From assembly GCF_024397795.1 (NCBI RefSeq), contig NZ_CP072983.1:806001-870000 (forward strand): a DNA stretch of 64,000 nucleotides. Direction: 5' to 3'. The position numbers were made by a program, and so were the translations under genes. Within the stretch, counting starts at the first letter, position 1. Each line of letters opens with the position of its first letter. Source of the DNA: Lactobacillus intestinalis (lineage in GTDB: Bacteria; Bacillota; Bacilli; Lactobacillales; Lactobacillaceae). Positions 36,373 to 45,340 of this stretch are shown piece by piece. The notes under the pieces are model-generated. The model did no database searches. It saw only the letters and a program-made list of their open reading frames with translations, and was not told the origin of the DNA.

Positions 36373-37311
36373 TTATTTGGATTTTTCCAAAATTTGTTCA
36401 GCAATTGCACTATTGGTTACTAAATGGGTGATAACTCCAGTTCTTAATGCACCTAGAAGTGCATTGGTTTTGAAACGATTCTTGACAATGACAAAGCGGG
36501 TCGGGGTTTGCATAATTTCATCTAAGTTAATTCCGCAGACATGTTTGCCAACCTCTTGGTAAAAATTGCCCTCAATATCATATGGACGACCAAAAATTAG
36601 ACCAGCAACTTTTTTTTGATCAATTCCTTTAAAGAGAGTTGGTGCATAGTTTTTCATTAAAAATTGATCGACTTGAATGGATTGGAAGGTGCCAATTCCT
36701 GAAAAGATTAAATCGAGATTTTTATAATAAGAGTGAAGCTCATGATAAAAAGGTTCTTTTTCAAGAGCTTGAATAAAGTCGGAATTTAAAGCATATAAAG
36801 GAGCTGGAAGAGAAATTGAACGAGAATTGAATTTGTTAGAAGCTTCTTGAACTAAGGAAGTTTTACGCTTTTTAGAATTTAAAGTTTGTCCTAATAATTG
36901 CACAAATGTGAGATCATCTCGATCTTCATGTGTAAATTCGTTAATAACATCTAGCATTAAAGTTCCCCAAGTCATTCCGATATTTTTGGCTGTTTGAGCA
37001 TAATTTTGAATTTGTTTAGCTGCAAAATTAACGATCGCTTCACTGTCTTGATTCTTAGTAGAAAGATTTTCCAGAATAAAAACTTCTTTTAAATGAAAGC
37101 GACTTTGTAATTGGCGCTCTAATTCTTCATTACGTTTGGTATGTTGTTGAATACTAATTTTAACAATTCCGCGCTCTTCTGCATCATCTAGTGCCTTAGT
37201 AATTAAGTATCTTGATAGGTTATATTTTTGTGAAATATCGGCAATATTTAGTTTGCTTAAATAATAGTCATGAGCGATACTTGCGAGTTCTTCATTACTT
37301 AATTGCGTCAT
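36373..37311 (-). CDS. citI: SorC-family transcriptional regulator, CitI-like
   Basis: DNA-binding regulator (312 aa). The N-terminal helix-turn-helix is IAHDYYLSKLNIADISQKYNLSRYLITKAL (given in parts: residues about 10-40), followed by a sugar-binding/SorC effector domain (GMTWGTLM, DLIFSGIGTFQS, GLIFGRPYDIEGNFY, FVIVKNRFKTNALLGALRTGVI). The start at 37311 leaves 9 bases after AAAGGA; the earlier ATG at 37320 touches that site. CitI proteins of other lactic bacteria activate citrate lyase genes on binding citrate. Its nearness to citCDEFX, though not adjacent, supports this. It is divergent from the exporter at 37485. Confidence 0.8.
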   Translation of the reverse strand: MTQLSNEELASIAHDYYLSKLNIADISQKYNLSRYLITKALDDAEERGIVKISIQQHTKRNEELERQLQSRFHLKEVFILENLSTKNQDSEAIVNFAAKQIQNYAQTAKNIGMTWGTLMLDVINEFTHEDRDDLTFVQLLGQTLNSKKRKTSLVQEASNKFNSRSISLPAPLYALNSDFIQALEKEPFYHELHSYYKNLDLIFSGIGTFQSIQVDQFLMKNYAPTLFKGIDQKKVAGLIFGRPYDIEGNFYQEVGKHVCGINLDEIMQTPTRFVIVKNRFKTNALLGALRTGVITHLVTNSAIAEQILEKSK

Positions 37312-37373
37312 TTTAATCATTCCTTTATTAAATATACTAGCAATTACTTACCTATATTATATATTTATTTTTA

Positions 37374-37415
37374 AATAATTTAAATTATTACTACTATTTT
37401 TAAAATTTATAAAAT
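37374..37415 (-). promoter_or_regulatory. Candidate CitI operator in the citI/exporter divergent region
   Basis: In reverse orientation this block matches 27882-27922 of the citC control region at 33 of 42 positions. It lies between two divergent starts (37311 and 37485), the right place for autoregulation and for control of the exporter. Confidence 0.48.
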
Positions 37416-37484
37416 TAACAAGTGTGGTAAAATAATAGAGCTGATTTTATAATGATGGATAAATAAAAAGGAATGTTGGAAAAG

Positions 37485-38846
37485 ATGACAGAATCAGATA
37501 GTGCGACAAAAGCACGACGTAAATTATCACATCACCATCATATGAAAATTCGCTGGGAGGAATTTTTCAAAAGTGATGATGACACTTTAGCAAAAGATGC
37601 CACTCTTGTTGAGAAAGGCTCTTTAGTTGGACGTGTAGGAATTATGCTCTTATCTTGTGGAACAGGAGCGTGGAGAGTCCGAGATTCTATGGATACGATT
37701 GCTCGAACTCTAGGAATTACTTGTTCAGCTGATATTGGCCTAGTTTCAATTGAATATACTTGTTTTGGGGTTCGAAATCAGTCCTATTCACAAACTCTTT
37801 CAATTCCTTCAACTGGAGTTAATATGACGAAGTTGAATGAATTGGAAAAATTTGTTCATCAATTTAAAAAAGGACATGGACATTGGACTTTAGGACAAAT
37901 CAAGAATCGACTAGATGAAATTGATAATTTTAAAACTACTTATCCTACTTGGATATCTGGATTAGCTTCTGGACTTGCCTGTGCAGGATTTATCTTTTTG
38001 CTGGGTGGAGGAATTCCTGAAGTTATATGTGCTTTCTTTGGAGCGGGATTTGGTAACTATGTGCGCTCAGAGATGGGAAAGCATAAATTAACTTTAGTTG
38101 CCAAGATTGCGGCTGGAGTAGCTGTAGCATGTGCAACATATTTTGTAGCTTTTACAATTTTACGATTATTGTTCCAAATCAACTATGATCATGCATACGG
38201 TTATATTGGGTCAATGCTGTTTGTGATTCCAGGATTTCCATTTATTACATCTGGTTTGGACATGTCTAAGCTTGATATGAGGTCAGGATTGGAACGATTA
38301 ACATATGCTGTGTTAATTATTGTGATTGCAACAATGGCTGGATGGGCGGTTGCGATGATTTTAGGGCTTCATCCGGGATCGATGCCAAAATTAGGCTTAA
38401 GCCCATTAGTACTCACATTATTGCGATTTATTGCTAGTTTTTGCGGAGTATTTGGTTTCTCTATTATGTTTAATTCCAAGCCTTCAATGGCTACCATGGC
38501 GGCAATTAGTGGAGCAGTTGCAAATACTTTGCGTTTAAGTTTAGTGGACTTTGATCATGTACCGGCTGCCTTAGCGGCCTTTATTGGGGCAACTGTCGCC
38601 GGGTTACTTGCAAGTATTGTCCGCAATAAAGTGGGATTCCCTCGAATTGCGTTGACTGTGCCTTCAATCGTGATTATGGTTCCAGGACTTTATATGTATC
38701 GAGCAATGTTTAATTTTGGAATGACGAATATTAATATTGGTGCTTACTGGATTACGGAAGCATTAATGATTGTGGCCGCTTTGCCATTAGGCTTATTAAC
38801 AGCTAGAATTCTAACTGATAAGAAATGGCGTCATGTTGATTGGTAA
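37485..38846 (+). CDS. YjjP/YjjB-type fused exporter (ThrE family); candidate succinate exporter
   Basis: Membrane protein (453 aa) of the ThrE superfamily with both halves in one chain: an N-terminal DUF1212/YjjP part with a cytoplasmic segment (SLVGRVGIMLLSCGTGAWRV) and about five helices, and a C-terminal DUF3815/YjjB part of about five more. Split relatives YjjP-YjjB of E. coli export succinate; the Corynebacterium relative ThrE exports threonine and serine. Placement divergent from citI, across a candidate CitI site, in a region that makes succinate favours the former. The N terminus contains HHHH. The start at 37485 is preferred over 37473, which touches the AAAAGGA site. Confidence 0.75.
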   Translation: MTESDSATKARRKLSHHHHMKIRWEEFFKSDDDTLAKDATLVEKGSLVGRVGIMLLSCGTGAWRVRDSMDTIARTLGITCSADIGLVSIEYTCFGVRNQSYSQTLSIPSTGVNMTKLNELEKFVHQFKKGHGHWTLGQIKNRLDEIDNFKTTYPTWISGLASGLACAGFIFLLGGGIPEVICAFFGAGFGNYVRSEMGKHKLTLVAKIAAGVAVACATYFVAFTILRLLFQINYDHAYGYIGSMLFVIPGFPFITSGLDMSKLDMRSGLERLTYAVLIIVIATMAGWAVAMILGLHPGSMPKLGLSPLVLTLLRFIASFCGVFGFSIMFNSKPSMATMAAISGAVANTLRLSLVDFDHVPAALAAFIGATVAGLLASIVRNKVGFPRIALTVPSIVIMVPGLYMYRAMFNFGMTNINIGAYWITEALMIVAALPLGLLTARILTDKKWRHVDW

Positions 38847-38854
38847 AATATATC

Positions 38855-38893
38855 AAAACCTTGAAATTCTTATGGGAACTTCAAGGTTTTTTG
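38855..38893 (+). terminator. Terminator of the exporter gene
   Basis: AAAACCTTGAA / TTCAAGGTTTTTTG hairpin with T tail. Confidence 0.8.
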
Positions 38894-38904
38894 TTTTGGC
38901 CAAA

Positions 38905-38946
38905 AAATAGCGAATCAACTATCTCCGCAGAGTAATTGATTCGCCA
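38905..38946 (-). terminator. Terminator of the leftward 27-residue membrane miniprotein
   Basis: On the minus strand GCGAATCAA...TTGATTCGC is followed by TATTTTTT. It lies 38 bases after the miniprotein stop and supports it as a real transcript. Confidence 0.65.
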
Positions 38947-38983
38947 CTAAAATGGAATGCTTTTAGTATTCAAATTTTATGCT

Positions 38984-39067
38984 TTACTTGGCAAAGGCTG
39001 TACTCATGATTAAAAGTACCGCACCAATTGCGACAAGAAAGCCCACAATTCCTAATATGAAATTCAT
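38984..39067 (-). CDS. 27-residue membrane miniprotein
   Basis: The frame reads MNFILGIVGFLVAIGAVLL, then IMSTAFAK: one transmembrane helix with a short lysine end. In-frame ATG codons occur at 39067 and 39076, with AGAAGAAG just upstream of the latter. A dedicated terminator follows. It matches no family I can name; the shape recalls small stress-related membrane peptides such as Prli42, but without sequence proof. It is transcribed leftward, converging with the exporter gene. Confidence 0.55.
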   Translation of the reverse strand: MNFILGIVGFLVAIGAVLLIMSTAFAK

Positions 39068-39146
39068 AGTAATCATCTTCTTCTATATACTCTTTATATG
39101 TGGTTATAAGATAAGTATACCATTAATAGAAGAAGATGAAAGCGAT

Positions 39147-39653
39147 TTACTCGAGTAAGTCGCCAAATTTGGCTTCAGTAATCTTCTGTAAGTCGCTTGG
39201 CGCAAGAAATACACTACGTCCAACTTTACCGCTAGAAACACCGATTTCTTTTTCATTTTTCATACTATTATCTAGATAAATAGGGTAGTGATGAGTAAAA
39301 TGGATTCCGATGGGTGTATTGGCACCATGAACATAGCCGGTAGTTTTTTCTAGTTTTTTGAGTGGAATCATTTCACACTTTTTATTACCAGAAATTTTAG
39401 CCAGCTTCTTCATACTCAAATGTTCAGTAACTGGAATTACTCCAACTAATGGACCAGTCTTATTGCCCTCGCAAGCTAGAGTCTTATAGACCAAATGCTC
39501 ATCTTCATTTAAAATAGAAGTATCCATTTGCGCAATTCCGCCTTTATCTTCGCGGGTCGCAAATTCAGCTTGACGGTATTTAATTTTATGTTGGTCAAGA
39601 ATCTTCTCGACTAAAGTTTTCTCGAGTTTATTTTTCTTTTTCTTCTTCGACAT
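39147..39653 (-). CDS. ybaK: YbaK/EbsC-family aminoacyl-tRNA deacylase
   Basis: Editing enzyme (168 aa) that hydrolyses mischarged tRNA, in this branch usually Cys-tRNA(Pro). Visible are VYKTLACEGNKTGPLVGVIPV, the lysine-rich KKLAKISGNKKCEMI and GYVHGANTPIGI, with the Gly-x-x-x-Pro-Gly-like loop as GANTPIG. The start at 39653 (MSKKKKKNK) has GGTGAT upstream and replaces a longer frame from 39674. It is divergent from prmA with 54 bases between them. Confidence 0.85.
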   Translation of the reverse strand: MSKKKKKNKLEKTLVEKILDQHKIKYRQAEFATREDKGGIAQMDTSILNEDEHLVYKTLACEGNKTGPLVGVIPVTEHLSMKKLAKISGNKKCEMIPLKKLEKTTGYVHGANTPIGIHFTHHYPIYLDNSMKNEKEIGVSSGKVGRSVFLAPSDLQKITEAKFGDLLE

Positions 39654-39707
39654 TTTTATCACCGTTATTATCATAGCATTAGGAAAGATTTTTCTAAAGG
39701 AGTTAAT

Positions 39708-40652
39708 ATGAAGTTATTAGTTATTAAAATTGCCACTAGTCATGAAATTGAAGATGCGCTAAGTGTGTATAGCCAAGACAATTTAAACGCGCTAGGAGTA
39801 GAAACTAGAAAACGCAGCGATTTTGAACAAGCTGGGTGGCTTCATGATTCAACTGTAGTTGAACTAGATGATATTAAAGACCTTCCAGAAGACATGCAGT
39901 TTATGGCTTACTTTGATGAAGAAGCCGATAAGGAAGATTTAGTTAAAAAGTACCAAAAGAAGCTTGAAGAATTGAAGGGCTACGGTTTAAATGTTGGCGA
40001 AGGTGAAATCACCACTTCTTACATTGCTGATCAAGATTGGAATACTGCTTGGCAAAAATACTACCATGTGATTGATTTTTCTCGTCACTTAGCTATTGTG
40101 CCAGAATGGGAAGATTATAAGCCTACTTTTCCTGATCAAAAATTAATCAAGCTCGATCCGGGTCTCGCCTTTGGTACTGGTAATCATAAAACGACCCAAC
40201 TCGCCATGATGGGACTTGAAAGAGTAATGATTAAGCCTCAAACTGTTGTGGATGTTGGTACGGGTTCGGGAATCTTGGCAATTGCGGCCAGCAAATTGGG
40301 GGCCAGTCAAGTTTTAGCCACAGATATTTCCGATGAATCAATGACTGCGGCAAAGGAAAACTCAGCTTTAAACGATATTACTAATATTGAACTTCAAAAA
40401 ACGAGCTTGTTACAGGATGTAAAAGGTAAATTTGATATTATTGTAGCTAACATTTTAGCTGAAATTTTACTCGATTTGATTCCGCAAATGGATGAACATT
40501 TAAACGAAAATGGTCAAGTTATCTTTTCTGGGATTGATTACCTACAATTACCGAAGATTGAGAAGGCTTTAGACGAAAATGGCTTTAAGATCGATCTTAC
40601 CATGAAGCAAGGTCGTTGGATTGGATTAGGAATTACTAGAAAAGATAGCTAA
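39708..40652 (+). CDS. prmA: Ribosomal protein L11 methyltransferase
   Basis: SAM-dependent enzyme (314 aa) that methylates L11. The N-terminal substrate domain (about 1-100) is followed by a Rossmann methyltransferase core: LDPGLAFGTGNHKTT, then motif I VVDVGTGSGILAIAA, ATDISDES, and the NPPY-like FDIIVANILAEIL. A strong AAAGGAG lies 7 bases before the start. A membrane protein and rel follow. Confidence 0.94.
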   Translation: MKLLVIKIATSHEIEDALSVYSQDNLNALGVETRKRSDFEQAGWLHDSTVVELDDIKDLPEDMQFMAYFDEEADKEDLVKKYQKKLEELKGYGLNVGEGEITTSYIADQDWNTAWQKYYHVIDFSRHLAIVPEWEDYKPTFPDQKLIKLDPGLAFGTGNHKTTQLAMMGLERVMIKPQTVVDVGTGSGILAIAASKLGASQVLATDISDESMTAAKENSALNDITNIELQKTSLLQDVKGKFDIIVANILAEILLDLIPQMDEHLNENGQVIFSGIDYLQLPKIEKALDENGFKIDLTMKQGRWIGLGITRKDS

Positions 40653-40694
40653 AAGTGGTAAAATAAGAAGTTAAATTAAGCTTAGATGAGGAAA

Positions 40695-40709
40695 ATGCGA
40701 TTTTTATGA
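40695..40709 (+). other. Four-codon leader frame coupled to the membrane protein start
   Basis: ATG CGA TTT TTA TGA lies behind GAGGAAA (40688-40694); its stop overlaps the ATG at 40706. The membrane protein has no ribosome site at normal spacing, so ribosomes ending on this leader could restart there. This is an observation from spacing only. Confidence 0.3.
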
Positions 40710-41068
40710 ATATAATTAAACAAAAGCTCACTCAAATTCCAATTTTAAAGAAATTGAATAAATTTAGGCCGATGCCGGTAATTTGGTGGGGCGTTGTGAT
40801 TGCTGTTTTACCTTACATTTCTAGTTTATTAAAAATTGGAATTGTATGGCGGATAGGGATCGTATTCTTAATTGTTAACTGTCTGATTAGCTATCATGTA
40901 GGTAAGTTGATAAAAAGTCGAAGAATTAGTAATTTATGGATAATTTGTTTACCGATTATTTTTTGTTTAGCTATTTTACCTAAGTTTGCTAGTTATAATT
41001 GGGTTTTAGGACTGGTTTACCTTATCTTTGAACTCTTTGGCTTAATGGATAATAATTTTTACCGTTAG
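40706..41068 (+). CDS. Hypothetical membrane protein
   Basis: A 120-residue protein with a basic N terminus (KQKLTQIPILKKLNKFRP) and four hydrophobic segments. No family recognised. It lies between prmA and rel, 15 bases before rel, so it may be co-transcribed with rel. Confidence 0.65.
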   Translation: MNIIKQKLTQIPILKKLNKFRPMPVIWWGVVIAVLPYISSLLKIGIVWRIGIVFLIVNCLISYHVGKLIKSRRISNLWIICLPIIFCLAILPKFASYNWVLGLVYLIFELFGLMDNNFYR

Positions 41069-41083
41069 AAGGGATGATCGTCA

Positions 41084-43324
41084 ATGTCAAAGTATGTTGA
41101 AATGACTCATGATCAGGTAATTGATGTCTGCAAAAGCTATATGAATGATGAGCAGGTTGCTTTTGTTGAAAAGGCTTATGAATACGCTGAAAATGCTCAC
41201 TCTGGACAAAAGCGTGCTTCTGGTCAGCCATACATTATTCACCCAACTCAAGTGGCTGGTACTTTGGCTACTTTAGGTCTTGATCCAGATACAGTAGCTG
41301 CGGGGTTTCTACATGATACTGTTGAAGATACGCCAACTACTAATGATGATATAAAAAATGAGTTTGGGGAAGATGTTGCCTTTATTGTTGATGGGGTAAC
41401 TAAACTTAATAAGTACCAATACAAATCACATCAGGAATTTTTGGCTGAAAATCATCGTAAGATGTTAATAGCAATGGCAAAAGATTTGCGTGTAATTATG
41501 GTTAAATTGGCCGATCGTTTGCACAATATGCATACTTTGCAACATTTGCGTCCTGATAAACAACGTCGAATTTCTTCAGAAACTATGGATATTTATGCTC
41601 CTTTGGCTGATCGTTTAGGTATTGGGACAATTAAATGGGAACTGGAAGATATGAGTTTCCATTACTTGAATCCAGAAGCTTATTACCGCATTGTTAGTTT
41701 AATGGATGTTAAACGTAGTGAGCGTGAAAAGTACATCTCAGATGCTATTTCAGTAATGAAAAGTACTTTAGATGGCCTGGGAATTAAATATGAAATTTAT
41801 GGTCGTCCTAAGCATATTTATTCCATCTATAAAAAGATGGTTGATAAGCATAAAGATTTTGAAGAAATTTATGACTTATTAGCTGTTAGAGTGATTGTTA
41901 AGACTGTCAGAGATTGTTATGCAGTTTTAGGGGCTGTTCATACTGAATGGAAACCAATGCCAGGTAGATTTAAGGATTATATCGCTGTTCCTAAAGTAAA
42001 TGGTTATCAGTCACTCCACACTACAATTATCGGACCTGGTGGTAAGCCGCTTGAAATTCAAATTAGAACTGAACAAATGCATGAAGTAGCTGAATATGGT
42101 GTGGCTGCCCACTGGGCATATAAGCGTGGCAATTTTGACGGTGTCGAGGAAAGCACTTCTGGTGAAAAACTTGATATGGTGCGTGAAATCCTAGAATTAA
42201 AGGATGAAACTAAAGATGCCGGCGAATTCATGAAGAGCGTTAAAAGTGATATTTTCTCGGATCGCGTGTATGTCTTTACTCCTCGAGGTGAAGTCTATGA
42301 ATTGCCTAAGGGATCGGTGACTTTAGATTTTGCTTATGCCATCCATACCCAAGTAGGGAGCCATGCAGTTGGTGCTAAAGTTAATAATAAATTGGTTCCA
42401 CTGGATTATAAGCTTAAAAACGGTGATGTAATTGAGATTATGACCCAAACTAATGCAACTCCATCTCGTGATTGGGTTGACATGGTTAAAACTTCCAGAG
42501 CTCGTAACAAAATTCGACGTTACTTTAGAGCACAAGATCGTGAGCAAAGTATTCAAGAAGGTGAACAAGAAGTTGCCAATATTTTGCGTGAACATGATTT
42601 AAGTGCAAAAGAATTTATGGATAAAGAGCATATTGAAAAGATTCTGGAGCATTTTAACTATCGAACTCCGGATGAATTATATGCTGCAATTGGATTTGGG
42701 GATCAATCTGCGATTGGGGTTTACAACCGTTTAACCATAGATATTCGTCGAAAAGATGAACAAGAAAAGCAGAAGAAACGAGAAGAAGCTATTTTGAATT
42801 CTGGACAGCAAGCAGCTGTTCCAGATAAAAAGCCTAAGAATAGTTCTTCTACAATGAAAGTTAAGCATAAGAATGGAGTTATGATCCAAGGGGTTAGTGA
42901 CTTAATGCTCCATTTGGCTAAGTGCTGTAACCCAGTTCCAGGAGACAAGATAATCGGTTATGTAACTAAGGGGCGCGGAGTAACTATTCATCGTGCTGAT
43001 TGTCGCAATATTACTAAAGAGGCCCAAGAACAAGGGCGCTTAATTGATGTTGAATGGGAGAATGTAGAGGAAAATAGTGCTCAAGCATTCAATGCCAATA
43101 TTGAAGTCTTTGGTTATAATCGAGGTAATTTACTTAGTGACGTAATTAATAAGCTTAATTCATTAACTAAAAACATTAACAACATTTCTGGTAAAGTTAA
43201 TGAAGAAAATATTGCTCATATTTATGTAACCGTTGCGGTTAAGAATGCCGATCAGCTTAGTGACATTTTAAGTAAGTTACGAGATATTCCTGATGTATAT
43301 GAAACAAAGAGGTCAGATAATTAA
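41084..43324 (+). CDS. relA: Bifunctional (p)ppGpp synthetase/hydrolase
   Basis: Stringent-response enzyme of the long RSH type (746 aa). The HD hydrolase domain (about 45-150) has HDTVEDT and [12 protein letters not shown]. The synthetase domain (about 240-350) has [23 protein letters not shown] and [19 protein letters not shown]; the RFKD motif marks bifunctional enzymes. A TGS domain (about 395-455; [16 protein letters not shown]), a zinc-finger-like CCNPVPGD region and a C-terminal ACT domain follow. It makes and degrades (p)ppGpp on the ribosome during amino-acid shortage. Its stop overlaps the dtd start by one base. Confidence 0.95.
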   Translation: MSKYVEMTHDQVIDVCKSYMNDEQVAFVEKAYEYAENAHSGQKRASGQPYIIHPTQVAGTLATLGLDPDTVAAGFLHDTVEDTPTTNDDIKNEFGEDVAFIVDGVTKLNKYQYKSHQEFLAENHRKMLIAMAKDLRVIMVKLADRLHNMHTLQHLRPDKQRRISSETMDIYAPLADRLGIGTIKWELEDMSFHYLNPEAYYRIVSLMDVKRSEREKYISDAISVMKSTLDGLGIKYEIYGRPKHIYSIYKKMVDKHKDFEEIYDLLAVRVIVKTVRDCYAVLGAVHTEWKPMPGRFKDYIAVPKVNGYQSLHTTIIGPGGKPLEIQIRTEQMHEVAEYGVAAHWAYKRGNFDGVEESTSGEKLDMVREILELKDETKDAGEFMKSVKSDIFSDRVYVFTPRGEVYELPKGSVTLDFAYAIHTQVGSHAVGAKVNNKLVPLDYKLKNGDVIEIMTQTNATPSRDWVDMVKTSRARNKIRRYFRAQDREQSIQEGEQEVANILREHDLSAKEFMDKEHIEKILEHFNYRTPDELYAAIGFGDQSAIGVYNRLTIDIRRKDEQEKQKKREEAILNSGQQAAVPDKKPKNSSSTMKVKHKNGVMIQGVSDLMLHLAKCCNPVPGDKIIGYVTKGRGVTIHRADCRNITKEAQEQGRLIDVEWENVEENSAQAFNANIEVFGYNRGNLLSDVINKLNSLTKNINNISGKVNEENIAHIYVTVAVKNADQLSDILSKLRDIPDVYETKRSDN

Positions 43325-43761
43325 TGAGAGTTGTTATTCAGCGCGTTAATCATGCTAAAGTTGATATTGACAATAAGACAGTCGGAAAGATTGGCAGAGG
43401 ATTTTTACTGTTAGTTGGTTTAAAAAATGGTGATGAATTGGCTACTGTTAAGAAAGCTGCCGATAAGATTAGCAAGATGCGAATTTTTGAAGATGAAGAA
43501 GGTAAAACTAATTTATCTTTAAAAGACGTAAATGGCGAAATCTTAAGTGTAAGTCAATTTACTTTACTTGCTAATACTAAAAAAGGGAACCGTCCAAGTT
43601 TTGTAGAAGCAATGAGACCTCCTAAATCGAAGGAATTGTGGGAAGACTTTAATCAAGAACTTGAAGACCATGGCTTCCATGTAGAAACCGGTGAATTTGG
43701 GGCTGATATGCAAGTCAGCTTAGAAAATGATGGCCCTTTTACTATTGTTTTAGACCTGTAG
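43324..43761 (+). CDS. dtd: D-aminoacyl-tRNA deacylase
   Basis: Removes D-amino acids wrongly attached to tRNA (145 aa, full length). The motif [10 protein letters not shown] and the Gly-cisPro motif in [11 protein letters not shown], which excludes L-amino acids, are both present. Coupled to rel through the TAATG overlap. Confidence 0.95.
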   Translation: MRVVIQRVNHAKVDIDNKTVGKIGRGFLLLVGLKNGDELATVKKAADKISKMRIFEDEEGKTNLSLKDVNGEILSVSQFTLLANTKKGNRPSFVEAMRPPKSKELWEDFNQELEDHGFHVETGEFGADMQVSLENDGPFTIVLDL

Positions 43762-43769
43762 CAAATTTT

Positions 43770-43784
43770 ATTTAAATCGCTTAC
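43770..43784 (-). promoter_or_regulatory. Cre-like sequence before the hisS-aspS promoter
   Basis: On the minus strand it reads TGTAAGCGATTTAA, 12 of 14 to the CcpA consensus, and ends just before the TTGACA box of the T-box promoter. Carbon control of these synthetases would be unusual, so it may be a chance match. Confidence 0.25.
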
Positions 43785-43789
43785 AGAGG

Positions 43790-43818
43790 TTGACAATATT
43801 CGTTTAAAAATATAAGCT
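43790..43818 (+). promoter_or_regulatory. Promoter of the hisS-aspS T-box operon
   Basis: TTGACA (43790-43795) with TATAAG (43811-43816) or TAAGCT (43813-43818) at 15 or 17 bp. Confidence 0.55.
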
Positions 43819-43829
43819 AAAAAAGAATT

Positions 43830-44023
43830 ATCGATGACAAAGAATGAAGATTAGCATGTGCTCTATTGAAAGAGACCGCAGTTTGGTGAAAAAGCGGATA
43901 GAGAGCTGTCTGTGACAACTTTATCAGATAATGGTTCGTTTCGCGAGCGTTAATCGTAGCAACCAAAAGGTGGTACCGTGCTAATTTTTGAGCGCCCTTG
44001 ATTAGTTTCAAGGACGCTTTTTT
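43830..44023 (+). ncRNA. T-box leader with Asp specifier, controlling hisS-aspS
   Basis: Stem I pairs TGACAAAG with CTTTATCA (one mismatch) at its base and GCTCTAT with ATAGAG(A)GC above, with an AAAGAGA bulge and a GTTTGGTGAAAAAGC apical part. GAC (43914-43916) lies immediately before the 3' base strand, the specifier position, so tRNA-Asp is the sensed tRNA. The T-box core AAAGGTGGTACCGTG is at 43966-43980 and the terminator GCGCCCTTGA / TCAAGGACGC plus six T at 43991-44023. Confidence 0.85.
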
Positions 44024-44050
44024 GTTAATTAAATTAAAAAGGATGATAAA

Positions 44051-45337
44051 ATGCGAGTTCAAAGACCTAAAGGAACAGTGGACATTCTACCTGAAAATTC
44101 TGGCTCTTGGGAAAAGGTAGAAGAAACTGCTAGAAACTTTTTTAAGCGTGCTAATTATCGTGAAATCCGTACGCCAAGTTTTGAAAATTATGAAGTGTTC
44201 TCTCGTTCAAGTGGTGAATCTTCAGATGTTGTTTCAAAAGAAATGTACGATTTTAATGATAAAGGTGGCCGTCATATAGCTCTTCGTCCTGAAGGGACTG
44301 CGGGTGTTGTTCGTGCCTATGTTGAAAATAAACTTTATGGCCCCGATGTAGTAAAGCCATTCAATGTTTACTATATTGACAACACTTTTAGATATGAAAG
44401 ACCTCAAGCGGGACGTCAACGTGAATTTCACCAAATCGGTGTTGAAAGTTTTGGCTCAAGTAGTCCATTAGCAGATGTTGAAACAATTATGATGGGCCAT
44501 GATTTATTGGCTGAACTTGGTGTGAAGAATTATGAATTACACATCAACACTTTAGGAAACAATCAAGTCCGTCAAGATTACCATGATGCTTTAGTAAATT
44601 ACTTTACTCCAGTCAAGGATCAATTATCAGAAGATTCTCAAAGACGTCTTGAAATGAATCCACTTAGAATTCTTGATTCTAAGGCAGAAGAAGATAAACA
44701 ATTTTTACCCAATGCACCAAAAATTGTTGATTATCTTGATGATGAATCAAAGGAAAACTTTGAAACTATTACCACCATGCTTACTCAATTAGGCATTAAC
44801 TATGTAATGGACGACGATTTGGTACGTGGACTTGATTACTACACCGGGATCATCTTTGAGTTTATGGTAGAGGATAAGAATCTTTGGGAGTCCGCAACCA
44901 CTATTCTTGGTGGTGGCCGTTATGATCACTTAGTTGAAGAATTTGACGGTCCTCAAACTCCAGCTGTTGGTTTTGGTATTGGTGAAGAAAGATTAATGCT
45001 TGTTTTGAAAGAGCAAAATCCTAATTTATTTAAAGATGAAGGAATCGATTTCTTCATTACCAATATTGGTGCTGGCACAGAAATGAAGACTGTTGAAATT
45101 GCACGTTCTCTTAGAAAACAAGGCTTTAAGACTCAATACGATGTTGATCAAAAGAAACTTAAGGCACAATTTAGAAAAGCTGATCGTGTACATGCTAAGT
45201 ATGTAATTACTTTGGGTGCTAAAGAACTTGAAAATGGCGTTTTGAATATCAAACGCTTATCCGATGGTAAGACTATCGATTTAAGTCTTGAAGATTTAAA
45301 TGATATGCAAATTGTAATGAAAAAATTAGAGGATTAA
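44051..45337 (+). CDS. hisS: Histidyl-tRNA synthetase
   Basis: Class II synthetase (428 aa). Motif 2 is [33 protein letters not shown], the histidine-A loop [14 protein letters not shown] and motif 3 [11 protein letters not shown] are present, with an anticodon-binding C-terminal domain. First gene after the Asp T-box, 3 bases before aspS. Confidence 0.97.
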   Translation: MRVQRPKGTVDILPENSGSWEKVEETARNFFKRANYREIRTPSFENYEVFSRSSGESSDVVSKEMYDFNDKGGRHIALRPEGTAGVVRAYVENKLYGPDVVKPFNVYYIDNTFRYERPQAGRQREFHQIGVESFGSSSPLADVETIMMGHDLLAELGVKNYELHINTLGNNQVRQDYHDALVNYFTPVKDQLSEDSQRRLEMNPLRILDSKAEEDKQFLPNAPKIVDYLDDESKENFETITTMLTQLGINYVMDDDLVRGLDYYTGIIFEFMVEDKNLWESATTILGGGRYDHLVEEFDGPQTPAVGFGIGEERLMLVLKEQNPNLFKDEGIDFFITNIGAGTEMKTVEIARSLRKQGFKTQYDVDQKKLKAQFRKADRVHAKYVITLGAKELENGVLNIKRLSDGKTIDLSLEDLNDMQIVMKKLED

Positions 45338-45340
45338 AGA

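Noticed and set aside
39121..39160. Cre-like TGAAAGCGATTTAC near the end of ybaK
   Set aside because: It lies at the 3' end of ybaK rather than in a promoter, so control is unlikely.
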